NCBI GenBank assembly: GCA_028719265.1
Contig: JAQUKF010000042.1
Span: forward strand, 1 to 9,647
Length of the DNA: 9,647 bases
Reading direction: 5' to 3'
Origin: Candidatus Omnitrophota bacterium
Lineage (GTDB): Bacteria > Omnitrophota > Gorgyraeia > Gygaellales > Profunditerraquicolaceae
Below are positions 1 to 7,132 of this stretch, one piece after another. The first letter of the stretch is position 1, and each line of letters starts with the position of its first letter. The notes beneath the pieces were generated by a model. It saw nothing but the letters and a program-made list of their open reading frames with translations. It did no database searches and had not been told where the DNA came from. Both the position numbers and the translations under genes were made by a program.

Positions 1-756
1 GACCTTGCCGAACATATCCTTTGCCGGCTCGTATATGCCGATATAATTGGCGTAAGACTTGCTCATCTTCTGCACGCCGTCGGTGCCCTCCAAAAGCGGC
101 ATGGTCAAGACTACCTGCTGGGGCTGGCTAAAATCCTTCTGCAGGTCGCGCCCGACCAGAAGGTTGAATAACTGATCGGTACCGCCTATCTCAATGTCTG
201 CCTTAAGCATCACCGAATCATACCCCTGCAGAACCGGATACATGAACTCCGACATATAAATAGGCTTACCGCTGTTCCTCCTCTGGGTAAAGTCCTCTCT
301 CTCAAGCAGGCGGTTGGCGGTATAGAGAGTCAGAAGATTGGCAAACTCAAGCCCCCTCATCCTGTCGAACCACTTACCGTTAAACGCTATTTTCAGCCTC
401 CTTATATCTAAGATTCTGGATACCTGCTTCTTATAGGTCCTGGCGTTCTTAGCCACTTCCTGCTTTGAAAGCTGATTTCTGACTTCCGAACGTCCGGTAG
501 GATCTCCTATGCGGCCGGTAAAATCGCCGATAAGAAAATAAACCTCATGCCCAAGGTCCTGGAACTGGCGCAGTTTCCTCAAAAGCACGGTATGGCCTAA
601 ATGCAGGTCAGGAGCAGTTGGATCAAAACCAGCTTTGACCCTTAATGGGCGCCTGGTTTTAATGCTCTGCTCAAGCTTCCTGCGCAGCTCTTCTTCGGAG
701 ATCGTATCCACTATCCCGCGCTTGATGACATTCAGTTGTTCTTCAACGCTCTTCAT
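1..756 (-). CDS. tyrS: Tyrosyl-tRNA synthetase, N-terminal part (cut by window edge)
   Basis: This is a cytoplasmic class I aminoacyl-tRNA synthetase that charges tRNA-Tyr with tyrosine using ATP. The 252 codons present cover the Rossmann-fold catalytic domain. The HIGH-type signature is HLGH at residues 52-55, following AGFDPTAPDL. GGTDQ lies at 191-195 and the second signature, KMSKS, at 230-234. An exact KMSKS together with the AGFDPTAPDLHLGH stretch resembles the TyrZ-like branch of the family rather than the KFGKT-bearing TyrS branch. The remaining C-terminal tRNA-binding part, normally ending in an S4-like domain, lies beyond position 1. The ATG at 756 is the only sensible start, but no clear Shine-Dalgarno precedes it. 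The upstream 55 nt are dominated by a strong hairpin (766-798). The gene follows rpsA in the same direction. Identity is secure; the branch assignment is an inference. Confidence 0.96.
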   Translation of the reverse strand, partial: MKSVEEQLNVIKRGIVDTISEEELRRKLEQSIKTRRPLRVKAGFDPTAPDLHLGHTVLLRKLRQFQDLGHEVYFLIGDFTGRIGDPTGRSEVRNQLSKQEVAKNARTYKKQVSRILDIRRLKIAFNGKWFDRMRGLEFANLLTLYTANRLLEREDFTQRRNSGKPIYMSEFMYPVLQGYDSVMLKADIEIGGTDQLFNLLVGRDLQKDFSQPQQVVLTMPLLEGTDGVQKMSKSYANYIGIYEPAKDMFGKV

Positions 757-765
757 TTTTAAAGG

Positions 766-798
766 CTGCCACAGGGAGCATGCGTCCCCCTGTGGCAG
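766..798 (-). promoter_or_regulatory. 11-bp perfect hairpin between rpsA and tyrS
   Basis: Two perfectly complementary 11-nt arms, CTGCCACAGGG (766-776) and CCCTGTGGCAG (788-798), flank an 11-nt loop. The hairpin starts 13 nt after the rpsA stop and ends 9 nt before the tyrS ATG. On the transcribed strand the stem is followed by CC and only three Ts, so it is not a convincing intrinsic terminator. It may act as an attenuator, an mRNA-processing or 3'-end stabilising structure for rpsA, or a translational brake on tyrS. The structure is seen directly; the role is inferred. Confidence 0.6.
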
Positions 799-811
799 TT
801 TCCGGATATTC

Positions 812-2356
812 TTAAAGGCGGGCGGTCAGGCCGATCTTTGCCTGCTCCACATCCACCTTGATCACTTTTACCTGTATTTTGTCTCCGGGTTTTAAGCTGG
901 CGACCGTTTCCTTATCGATCTCACTGGAATAAATCAATCCCTCCAGTTCATCGTCGATCTTGGCGAACACGCCGAACTCCGTAAGATTGGATACCTCGGC
1001 ATCCAACACAGTATCCAGCGGATATTTTTCGGCTATCTTCGTCCAGGGATTCTCCTGAAGCTGCTTTAACCCCAGGGCTATCCTGCGATTGGTGGCGTCA
1101 ACCGAAATCACATAGACATCGATCTTCTGGCCCTTTTTCAACACATCCTGAGGATGGCCTATCCTTTTTGTCCAGGAAAGATCGGACACATGGATCATCC
1201 CTTCAAGGCTGGAATCCAGTTCCACGAAAGCACCGTAATCGGTGAACCCGCGTACTTTGCCGGAAACCTTGGAACCTACCGGGTATTTCTCTTCCGCCTC
1301 GGTCCATGGATTCTGCTCCAACTGCTTTAAGCTCAAGGATATCCTGCGGGATTCCTTCTCCACGCTCAGGATCTGGGTTTCCAGGATATCTCCGACGGCA
1401 AACATCTCACCCGGATTATTCACCCTCTTGGTCCAGGAGATCTCGGAAACATGCACCAGGCCCTCGATGCCTTTCTCAAGCTCCACGAAAATACCGTAAG
1501 GCAGGATATTCACCACTTTACCTTTCACCTTCGCCCCTACGCTGAATTTGTTCTCGATGTCCTGCCAGGGATCGGCCTGTCTCTGCTTGAGCCCCAGGGA
1601 AACCTTACCCGAAGCCTGATCCATATTCAGGACCATAACCTCGATCTTATCCCCGATCGCCACGATCTCGCTGGGATGGCTGATCTTCGACCAGGACATA
1701 TCGGTGATATGCAGGAGACCGTCAACCCCGCCCAGGTCGATAAAGGCGCCGAAATCGGTAATCGCCTTGACCGTACCCGGATAGATATTGCCGATCTTAA
1801 GCTCACCCCAAATCTTGCTCCTTGCCATATCCCTATCCGCCTGTACGGCCTCGCGGCGGCTGACGATTATACTGCGGCGCAGGTTGTTCACTTTGACGAT
1901 CTTGAACTTGAACATCTTGTAAAGAATATCCTTATCGGGAATATTGCGAAATGCCGACAGGGAGCTGGGCAAGAAACCTTCTATGCCCATAATATCCACG
2001 AGGAACCCGCCCTTGACCTTCTTGACCGGCTTACCCTCGACCAGCGTGCCTTCGTTTGAAAGCTTGACGATCTTATCCCAACCCTGCATGCGCAGAGCCT
2101 TTTCACGCGACAAGGTCATTACCCCGGCGTCATTCTCCATATTCTCAAGAAGAAACTCCATCTCTTTACCGATCTCAAGGTCAGCGGAACCAAACTCCGT
2201 GATGGGTACGATTCCTTCGGACTTAAAACCAATGTCCACCAGCACCTCTTTAGTCTTGATCTCCACGATCTTACCGGTAACTACCTGACCCTCCTTTAAA
2301 ACCTTGATACTCTGGTTGTACAACTGCTCCAATTCTTCTCTTGTAGTACTTGACAT
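812..2356 (-). CDS. rpsA: 30S ribosomal protein S1, six S1 domains
   Basis: S1 binds single-stranded mRNA on the 30S subunit and helps unfold and load it for initiation. The 514-residue protein is made of six OB-fold S1 repeats at about residues 22-85, 103-167, 188-257, 273-344, 360-431 and 447-512. Repeats 3 to 5 show the typical pattern, for example TDFGAFIDLGGVDGLLHITDMSW and its counterparts at 286 and 374. Each of these ends in a (K/R)(I/V)SL-type strand followed by LKQ and then NPW or DPW. Repeats 1, 2 and 6 are more divergent, as expected for the ribosome-docking and end domains. The length is close to E. coli S1 (557). A TTG two codons upstream (2362) is also in frame. The ATG at 2356 is preferred because AGGAAG (2366-2371) lies 9 nt before it but only 3 nt before the TTG. 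The gene has its own gap and A-rich leader upstream, so independent expression is plausible. Confidence 0.96.
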   Translation of the reverse strand: MSSTTREELEQLYNQSIKVLKEGQVVTGKIVEIKTKEVLVDIGFKSEGIVPITEFGSADLEIGKEMEFLLENMENDAGVMTLSREKALRMQGWDKIVKLSNEGTLVEGKPVKKVKGGFLVDIMGIEGFLPSSLSAFRNIPDKDILYKMFKFKIVKVNNLRRSIIVSRREAVQADRDMARSKIWGELKIGNIYPGTVKAITDFGAFIDLGGVDGLLHITDMSWSKISHPSEIVAIGDKIEVMVLNMDQASGKVSLGLKQRQADPWQDIENKFSVGAKVKGKVVNILPYGIFVELEKGIEGLVHVSEISWTKRVNNPGEMFAVGDILETQILSVEKESRRISLSLKQLEQNPWTEAEEKYPVGSKVSGKVRGFTDYGAFVELDSSLEGMIHVSDLSWTKRIGHPQDVLKKGQKIDVYVISVDATNRRIALGLKQLQENPWTKIAEKYPLDTVLDAEVSNLTEFGVFAKIDDELEGLIYSSEIDKETVASLKPGDKIQVKVIKVDVEQAKIGLTARL

Positions 2357-2365
2357 TTTCAATTA

Positions 2366-2398
2366 CTTCCTTTCTTTTTTTAATTTTTATTGATTTAG
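2366..2398 (-). promoter_or_regulatory. A-rich leader and Shine-Dalgarno of rpsA
   Basis: On the mRNA strand the bases before rpsA are almost purely A and T, with runs of five and seven A, and end in AGGAAG (2366-2371), 9 nt before the ATG at 2356. A or AU-rich unpaired leaders are preferred S1 binding sites, and E. coli S1 is known to regulate its own mRNA. Autoregulation here is therefore plausible but only inferred. Confidence 0.5.
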
Positions 2399-2411
2399 GG
2401 GACATTTCTGC

Positions 2412-2438
2412 GCCTGAGGCATGCCTGATAACGATCAG
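2412..2438 (-). repeat. Palindromic elements in the plsC-rpsA gap
   Basis: The gap of 116 nt between plsC and rpsA contains a 10-bp perfect palindrome, AGGCATGCCT (2417-2426). A small hairpin abuts it: CTGAT (2425-2429), loop AACG, ATCAG (2434-2438). Another 5-bp hairpin (2461-2474) covers the plsC stop codon. The CTGAT/ATCAG hairpin resembles those in the rplU leader near 9485-9500. I found no promoter I would defend in this gap. The hairpins could be leader structures of the rpsA mRNA or copies of a dispersed short palindrome. Confidence 0.5.
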
Positions 2439-2472
2439 AGCATTCAGACTTTAGCTTAAGAACCATCCCTGG

Positions 2473-3063
2473 TTAAACATTAGATAGTTGTTTGATATTA
2501 GCCATTATCAGATCCGAAATTTCCTGATAAGGCTTCCCCCTTTCTATATGAATTTCTTTCCCGAAGCGCACGGATATCTTGGTTAAACGTAATGAGCGCG
2601 CTTGGCGCGGCATAGCTATATCGGTACCAGAAACAAAAGCCGGTATAACCGGCACGTTTCCCTTTGCCGCCAAAAACCCCACTCCTGGTTCGGGGTTTAA
2701 ATACTTATCCTTACCCGTCCTGCGCGTACCTTCGGGAAACAAGGCCAGCGCCTCTCCCTTACGTACCAACTGCAACCCTGTTTTTATGGCCGTCAAGTCC
2801 GCAGCATTCCTCTTAAGCGGGATAACCTCCACCGCTTTAAGCCATGAATTCAACACCGGCTTAAGGAATAAATTATCCCGAGCCATAAAATGCACCGGGC
2901 GCGGGCAAGCAGAGCCCACGGCAACAGGATCAAGGTAACTGACATGGTTAGCCGCCAGTATAAAACCGCCTTCTTTTGGTATATTCTCCCTTCCCTTAAC
3001 CTCAAAACGGAAGAATAATTTAAGCAGTATCAATAAAACAAGTCTGCTAAATCTGTACCACAT
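2473..3063 (-). CDS. plsC: 1-acyl-sn-glycerol-3-phosphate acyltransferase (PlsC family)
   Basis: This enzyme acylates lysophosphatidic acid at the 2 position to give phosphatidic acid, the precursor of membrane phospholipids, at the inner face of the cytoplasmic membrane. The acyltransferase HX4D motif is NHVSYLD with His40 and Asp45. The glycerol-phosphate-binding motif FPEGTRR is at 109-115, and the VPVIP block is at 137-141. Residues 7-20 are hydrophobic and may be a membrane anchor or re-entrant helix. At 196 residues it is a compact, complete member of the family. Its ATG at 3063 lies inside the end of the upstream mutase gene, a 17-nt overlap, and the site has only a weak ribosome binding sequence, so its translation is probably coupled. 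In many bacteria plsC sits near cmk and rpsA; here rpsA follows but cmk is not present. The exact acyl donor and acceptor cannot be read from the sequence. Confidence 0.9.
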   Translation of the reverse strand: MWYRFSRLVLLILLKLFFRFEVKGRENIPKEGGFILAANHVSYLDPVAVGSACPRPVHFMARDNLFLKPVLNSWLKAVEVIPLKRNAADLTAIKTGLQLVRKGEALALFPEGTRRTGKDKYLNPEPGVGFLAAKGNVPVIPAFVSGTDIAMPRQARSLRLTKISVRFGKEIHIERGKPYQEISDLIMANIKQLSNV

Positions 3064-4441
3064 CTTTCAAGATTATTTCCTTCCCCAGTGCAAGCAACTT
3101 ATTAGCCCGGGACAAGCTCTTTGCCTCGGCGTAAGTACGCATGATCGGCTCCGTGCCGGAAGGACGGAACATCAACCATGACTCATCTTCGCAGATAAGC
3201 TTTATCCCGTCATAATCTTTTATATCAACCACCTTCTTACCCAACAATTCAGAGGGCAGACGCTCCCTCTTCGGCTCGACGCGCCTGGACAGATGCAGGT
3301 CCTGGCGGACATAATAATATTTACCGAACTGTTTCTCGGTATCTTTGAGGATCTTAAGCATATTCTTGTTGCGGTAAACCATCATTTCGATAAGCAATAA
3401 CCCCGCCATTGTCCCGTCACGCTCCGGGATATAACCTTTAACCCCCATGCCGCCCGCCTCTTCCCCTCCGGCGACGATATCTTCCGTTTCCATAAGGTTT
3501 GAGATATATTTGAACCCTACCGGGGTCTCATAAAGCTTGATCCCCAAGAATTTTGCGATATTATCCATCATCATCGTACCGCAGATCGTCTTGACCAGGC
3601 CGCCGCTCCAATGCCTGTCCTGGTTTAAGTGCAAAGCTAATAGCCCAAGTATTTTTTGGGGATGCACGAATACCCCGCCGGGGGCTACCGCCGCTATCCT
3701 GTCGGCATCGCCGTCAAGGGCAATCCCTAAATCAAACTTCTCTTTCTTTACGCGCTCCTTCAATACTTTAAGGTTTTCCTCCACCGGCTCGGGCCTTCCG
3801 CCGCCGAAAGAAGGATTGATCGTATTACGCATAAACTCCAGTTTTATATTCGTACCCTTGAGCGCCTGGGCGATAAAGCTGTCTCCCGAACCATACATAG
3901 AGTCAACCAGGACCTTGAACTTTTTGCTCTTGATCTTTTTTAAGTCGATATAATTGCGGATAAACTTTATATAATCCCTGGTTATGTCAACCGTCTTGAT
4001 AGGCTCGAGCAATGCCTCATTTTTTACCGGGGCCTTGCCGAGCAGACCTTCGACTTCGCGGGTCAACTCCAGGCTGGCTCCGCCGCCGGCAGCATTCTTG
4101 ATCTTGAAGCCGTTATACTCCGCCGGATTATGCGAAGCGGTGATCATAATCCCCAGGTCCAGCTTACGGTTCTTAACTACGAAACTTAAGGCCGGGGTGG
4201 GCGTAGCCCTGTCGGAAAGGGTGACATCTATACCGTTATTCTTCAAGACTACCGCCGAGGCCTCGGCGAACTTGGCGGACATAAAACGCGTATCGTAACC
4301 TACGGCAACCTTTTTGCCGCTGCCGAGATAATCCGCTACTGCCTGGGCCAAGACCTTTACGTTTTCCAGGGTATAAGTATCCGCTATGATCGCCCTCCAA
4401 CCATCGGTTCCGAATTTTATCTGTGAAACTGCGTTGCCCAT
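3047..4441 (-). CDS. Phosphoglucomutase/phosphomannomutase (alpha-D-phosphohexomutase family)
   Basis: The enzyme moves a phosphate between the 1 and 6 positions of a hexose phosphate through a phosphoserine, supplying glucose-1-P or mannose-1-P for glycans and storage. All four family signatures are present in the 464 residues. The catalytic serine loop TASHNP is at 101-106 (Ser103). The Mg-binding DGDADR is at 243-248. The sugar-binding loop GGEEAGG is at 325-331, where many relatives have GEESG. The phosphate-binding RPSGTEP is at 426-432. The N-terminal FGTDGWR is the usual opening. An upstream TTG (4462) is in frame, but the Shine-Dalgarno AGGAGAGG (4446-4453) would then be inside the gene, so the ATG at 4441 is chosen. 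The gene follows rpe by 39 nt, which include a 5-bp hairpin (4463-4476), and overlaps plsC by 17 nt. Glucose, mannose and glucosamine substrates cannot be separated by eye. Confidence 0.92.
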   Translation of the reverse strand: MGNAVSQIKFGTDGWRAIIADTYTLENVKVLAQAVADYLGSGKKVAVGYDTRFMSAKFAEASAVVLKNNGIDVTLSDRATPTPALSFVVKNRKLDLGIMITASHNPAEYNGFKIKNAAGGGASLELTREVEGLLGKAPVKNEALLEPIKTVDITRDYIKFIRNYIDLKKIKSKKFKVLVDSMYGSGDSFIAQALKGTNIKLEFMRNTINPSFGGGRPEPVEENLKVLKERVKKEKFDLGIALDGDADRIAAVAPGGVFVHPQKILGLLALHLNQDRHWSGGLVKTICGTMMMDNIAKFLGIKLYETPVGFKYISNLMETEDIVAGGEEAGGMGVKGYIPERDGTMAGLLLIEMMVYRNKNMLKILKDTEKQFGKYYYVRQDLHLSRRVEPKRERLPSELLGKKVVDIKDYDGIKLICEDESWLMFRPSGTEPIMRTYAEAKSLSRANKLLALGKEIILKDVVQI

Positions 4442-4480
4442 TGAACCTCTCCTTGTTTGCAAAGACGCACCCGTCTAACG

Positions 4481-5131
4481 CTAAGCGCGGGGTGTCATTC
4501 TCAAGCTGTTAATTGCCTTTTTTGTGTCCTTTGCCCCAAAAATATATGAACCGGCGGCAAGGACGTTAGCCCCTGCCTTCCTTGCTTCTGCTCCGGTAAA
4601 ATCGTTGATCCCGCCGTCAACCGCGATGTCCTTTTTAAAGATATCCCGCAGGCTGCGGATCTTATTCAGCGCTGAAGGCATAAACTCCTGCCCCCCGAAA
4701 CCCGGGTTGACCGACATCACCAGGACGAAATCAACCAAAGGAAGCGCCTTCTTTATCCTTTCCAGCGGCGTTGCAGGGTTTAATGAAATACCCAGCTTCA
4801 CCTTTTTGTTTTTCAGCTTTCTGGCGATCGCGGCCAGATTCTTCAGGGTGACTGTTTCAATATGCACGGTGATCATATCGCTTCCGGCCTTGACAAACGC
4901 GTCTATGTACTTGGCGGGGTTCTCGATCATCAAGTGCGTATCCAGCGCAAGCCGGGTTGCCTTACGCAAGTATTTTACGACTACCGGGCCGATGGTAATA
5001 TTAGGGACAAAATGCCCGTCCATTACATCCACATGCACCAAGTCCGCTCCTGCCCGCTCGATCTTCTTGAGCTCGTCGGCCAGATTGCTGAAATCAGCTG
5101 AAAGTATCGACGGAGCAACCTTTATCCTCAT
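4481..5131 (-). CDS. rpe: Ribulose-phosphate 3-epimerase
   Basis: Rpe interconverts D-ribulose 5-phosphate and D-xylulose 5-phosphate in the pentose phosphate pathway. The 216-residue protein is a complete TIM barrel of standard length. It opens with APSILSADF. The metal and catalytic residues are all visible: His33 and Asp35 in HVDVMDGHF, His66 in DTHLM, and Asp172 in VDGGI (171-175). The phosphate-binding and lid loop is VNPGFGGQ at 141-148. The ATG at 5131 is the start expected for the family, although the nearest purine-rich sequence is distant and weak. The gene lies after a 145-nt AT-rich gap that separates it from nadD and may carry its own promoter. The mutase follows 39 nt downstream. 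Both enzymes handle sugar phosphates, which fits a shared transcript. Confidence 0.96.
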   Translation of the reverse strand: MRIKVAPSILSADFSNLADELKKIERAGADLVHVDVMDGHFVPNITIGPVVVKYLRKATRLALDTHLMIENPAKYIDAFVKAGSDMITVHIETVTLKNLAAIARKLKNKKVKLGISLNPATPLERIKKALPLVDFVLVMSVNPGFGGQEFMPSALNKIRSLRDIFKKDIAVDGGINDFTGAEARKAGANVLAAGSYIFGAKDTKKAINSLRMTPRA

Positions 5132-5161
5132 ATCACAAGACGCTTTCCATAACTATATGAT

Positions 5162-5190
5162 ATAATAAAAGTTACAAAACAATTCTTTAA
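5162..5190 (-). promoter_or_regulatory. Possible sigma70-type promoter for rpe
   Basis: On the minus strand TTAAAG (5185-5190) and TATTAT (5162-5167) are separated by 17 nt. The -10 element matches consensus at 5 of 6 positions, the -35 at only 3 of 6. A 12-bp perfect palindrome, TTTAAGCTTAAA (5186-5197), overlaps the -35 element, and a second inverted repeat, TTCATA-CCA-TATGAA, lies at 5228-5242. In AT-rich DNA such matches arise easily, so this is a weak call. Confidence 0.35.
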
Positions 5191-5276
5191 GCTTAAAAAT
5201 GCACCGTCCTTCTTACTTTGCCTTAAGTTCATACCATATGAAGTATTTGTTTCGTTACTCATTTATTACCAAATGG

Positions 5277-5864
5277 TTACCGACAACGTCTTGAATATAA
5301 TCGGGTTTTGGTGATATAGTTAAAAACTGCCTCCGGCACCAGGTAACGGAATGTTTTATTGCTGCGCACGCGCTCCCTTATTTCAAAACCCGAAACATCC
5401 ACCGCCCGGATAGCCATAGTGCTGATATTGTTAGGTATTTGCTCAAGCGGATAACCCGGACGCGTAGCCGCGACGAACTTGACCATCTCGATTATCCCGC
5501 CCAAATCCTTCCATTCACTCAAATACTTAAGCAGGTCTGAACCGATAATGAAATAAATCTCATCCCGGCTGAACTTACGCTTCAATTCCCTTAATGTGTC
5601 TATTGTATAAGAACGTCCCCGGCGCCTGATCTCCATATCCGAGACCGAAAGGTACTTATTCCCCCGGATAGCCATCTTAAGCATCTTCATGCGCTCGCCG
5701 GCTGGCGCGATCCCCGTATCGTCCTTATGCGGGGGGATTGCCGTAGGGATCAGGATTATCTTATCCAATCCCAACTTCTCCCTGGCCTCCTCCGCCAATA
5801 TCAAGTGGCCTATATGTACCGGGTTAAAGGTCCCGCCAAGTATGCCTATTTTCATCTTTGTCAA
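5277..5864 (-). CDS. nadD: Nicotinate-nucleotide adenylyltransferase
   Basis: NadD joins nicotinate mononucleotide and ATP to give deamido-NAD, the penultimate step of NAD synthesis. The nucleotidyltransferase fold is shown by GGTFNPVHIGH at residues 10-20, PPHK at 44-47, SYTIDTL at 85-91 and the GSD at 108-110. The length, 195 residues, is normal. The C-terminal phosphate-binding motif, usually ISSTxIR, reads VSGFEIR (157-163), which drops the second Ser and the Thr. Two starts are possible. TTG at 5864 overlaps the proA stop as TTGA and has AGGTG (5870-5874) 5 nt upstream. ATG at 5855 matches the usual family N-terminus but has poor spacing. I take the TTG. In many bacteria rsfS follows nadD; here no such gene follows, and a 145-nt gap leads to rpe. 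Confidence 0.93.
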   Translation of the reverse strand: MTKMKIGILGGTFNPVHIGHLILAEEAREKLGLDKIILIPTAIPPHKDDTGIAPAGERMKMLKMAIRGNKYLSVSDMEIRRRGRSYTIDTLRELKRKFSRDEIYFIIGSDLLKYLSEWKDLGGIIEMVKFVAATRPGYPLEQIPNNISTMAIRAVDVSGFEIRERVRSNKTFRYLVPEAVFNYITKTRLYSRRCR

Positions 5865-7108
5865 CTACGCACCTGGCCGCTGCCAAAAACCATGTATTTA
5901 TATGTAGTCAACTCCTCAAGGGCCATCGGTCCGCGCGCATGCAGTTTATCCGTCGAGATGCCTATCTCCGCCCCCATCCCGAACTGATTGCCGTCGGTAA
6001 AACGGGTCGAGGCATTCTGGTAAACGCAGGCCGAATCCACCTCTTTAAAGAATTTTATGGCTTCAGGCCCTTCATCCGTAATTATGCTGTCTGAATGGTG
6101 CGAGCCGTAATTGTTTATGTGCGCGATCGCCTCGCCTATGTTATCGACAACCTTCACCGAGAGTATCAGGTCAAGATATTCGGTGCGGTAATCTTTACCA
6201 GTGGCGCGCTTAACCCATTTGGCGATCTTTTTGGTCAAGGGGCATCCGCGGATCTCAACCCCCGCTTCCTTAAATTTCTTGAGCATCCCCGGCAAAAACC
6301 TGATCGCCACATCGCGGTGCACAAGCATGCACTCCATGGCGTTACAGACCCCCGGCCTTTGCACCTTGGCGTTGAAACAAATATTCTCCGCCATATTCAG
6401 GTCCGCCCATTCATCCACGTAAACATGGCAGATCCCTTTATAATGCTTGATCACCGGTATGCGCGAGGAACGGACCACCTTCCCGATCAACTCCTCCCCT
6501 CCACGAGGGATAACTACATCAATATAATTGTCCAGTTTAAGCAATTCATCCACAGCCTTATGGTCCCGACTCTTGATAAGATTGATCGAGCCGGCAGGCA
6601 AACCGTGCTTCTTTACCGCCGACTCCAGCGCTTTATAGATTGCAAAGTTCGAATTCAAAGAGTCGCTTCCTCCGCGCAGGATCACGCTGTTGCCGGATTT
6701 AAGGCAAAGCCCGGCGCAATCTGCGGTAACATTGGGACGCGATTCATAGATAATGGCGATAACCCCAATGGCACAACGCACCTTCTGTATGCGCAGGCCG
6801 GAAGGTACATCCCAGCTGCTGATGACCTGGCCCACAGGATCTTTGAGCCCGGCAACATCGAGCAGGCCGTCGGCCATCTGTTTTATTCTTGCCTCATTCA
6901 GGCCGAGGCGGTCGATAAAGGCCTTCCCCTTGCCGCGCGAGGCCTTGATATCCTTACTGTTGGCTTTCAAGATATCATCCTTGGAGGCCAACAAGGCAGA
7001 CGCCATATCCTTAAGCACCTCGTCCTTTTTGGACACAGGCAAATTAGCCAGTATGCGCGAAGCTTTCCTTGCTCCTTTAGCGATATTCTCTATATCCATT
7101 TTTTTCAA
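5861..7108 (-). CDS. proA: Gamma-glutamyl phosphate reductase (glutamate-5-semialdehyde dehydrogenase)
   Basis: ProA reduces gamma-glutamyl phosphate with NADPH to glutamate-5-semialdehyde, the second step of proline synthesis. The 415 residues match the usual family length and the aldehyde-dehydrogenase fold. YESRPNVT is at 121-128, PRGG at 201-204 and the HxxGxCHxYVD stretch at 222-232. The catalytic cysteine is Cys255 in QRPGVCNAME, and GSHHSDSIIT follows in the C-terminal part. The TTG at 7108 is chosen because GGAG (7116-7119) sits 7 nt before it. The ATG three codons later (7099) would be 16 nt from that site. ProB is 24 nt upstream, so substrate producer and user are on one transcript. 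The unstable gamma-glutamyl phosphate is often thought to be passed between the two enzymes. No proC lies in the window. Confidence 0.96.
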   Translation of the reverse strand: MKKMDIENIAKGARKASRILANLPVSKKDEVLKDMASALLASKDDILKANSKDIKASRGKGKAFIDRLGLNEARIKQMADGLLDVAGLKDPVGQVISSWDVPSGLRIQKVRCAIGVIAIIYESRPNVTADCAGLCLKSGNSVILRGGSDSLNSNFAIYKALESAVKKHGLPAGSINLIKSRDHKAVDELLKLDNYIDVVIPRGGEELIGKVVRSSRIPVIKHYKGICHVYVDEWADLNMAENICFNAKVQRPGVCNAMECMLVHRDVAIRFLPGMLKKFKEAGVEIRGCPLTKKIAKWVKRATGKDYRTEYLDLILSVKVVDNIGEAIAHINNYGSHHSDSIITDEGPEAIKFFKEVDSACVYQNASTRFTDGNQFGMGAEIGISTDKLHARGPMALEELTTYKYMVFGSGQVRS

Positions 7109-7132
7109 GGGATAGCTCCAAATAGAACTATC

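Noticed and set aside
766..798. Intrinsic terminator between rpsA and tyrS
   Set aside because: The stem is strong, but the transcribed strand has only three Ts after it and then A residues, so I list it only as a hairpin.
1451..2059. A 202-codon plus-strand frame opposite rpsA
   Set aside because: Antisense to the well-conserved S1 repeats, with no family resemblance and no ribosome binding site that stands out.
2363..2472. A promoter for rpsA
   Set aside because: The gap is suggestive, but I found no -35/-10 pair with acceptable matches and spacing on the minus strand.
4524..5165. A 213-codon plus-strand frame opposite rpe
   Set aside because: Mirror of an intact rpe gene; the translated product is low-complexity Ser/Ala-rich and resembles no protein.
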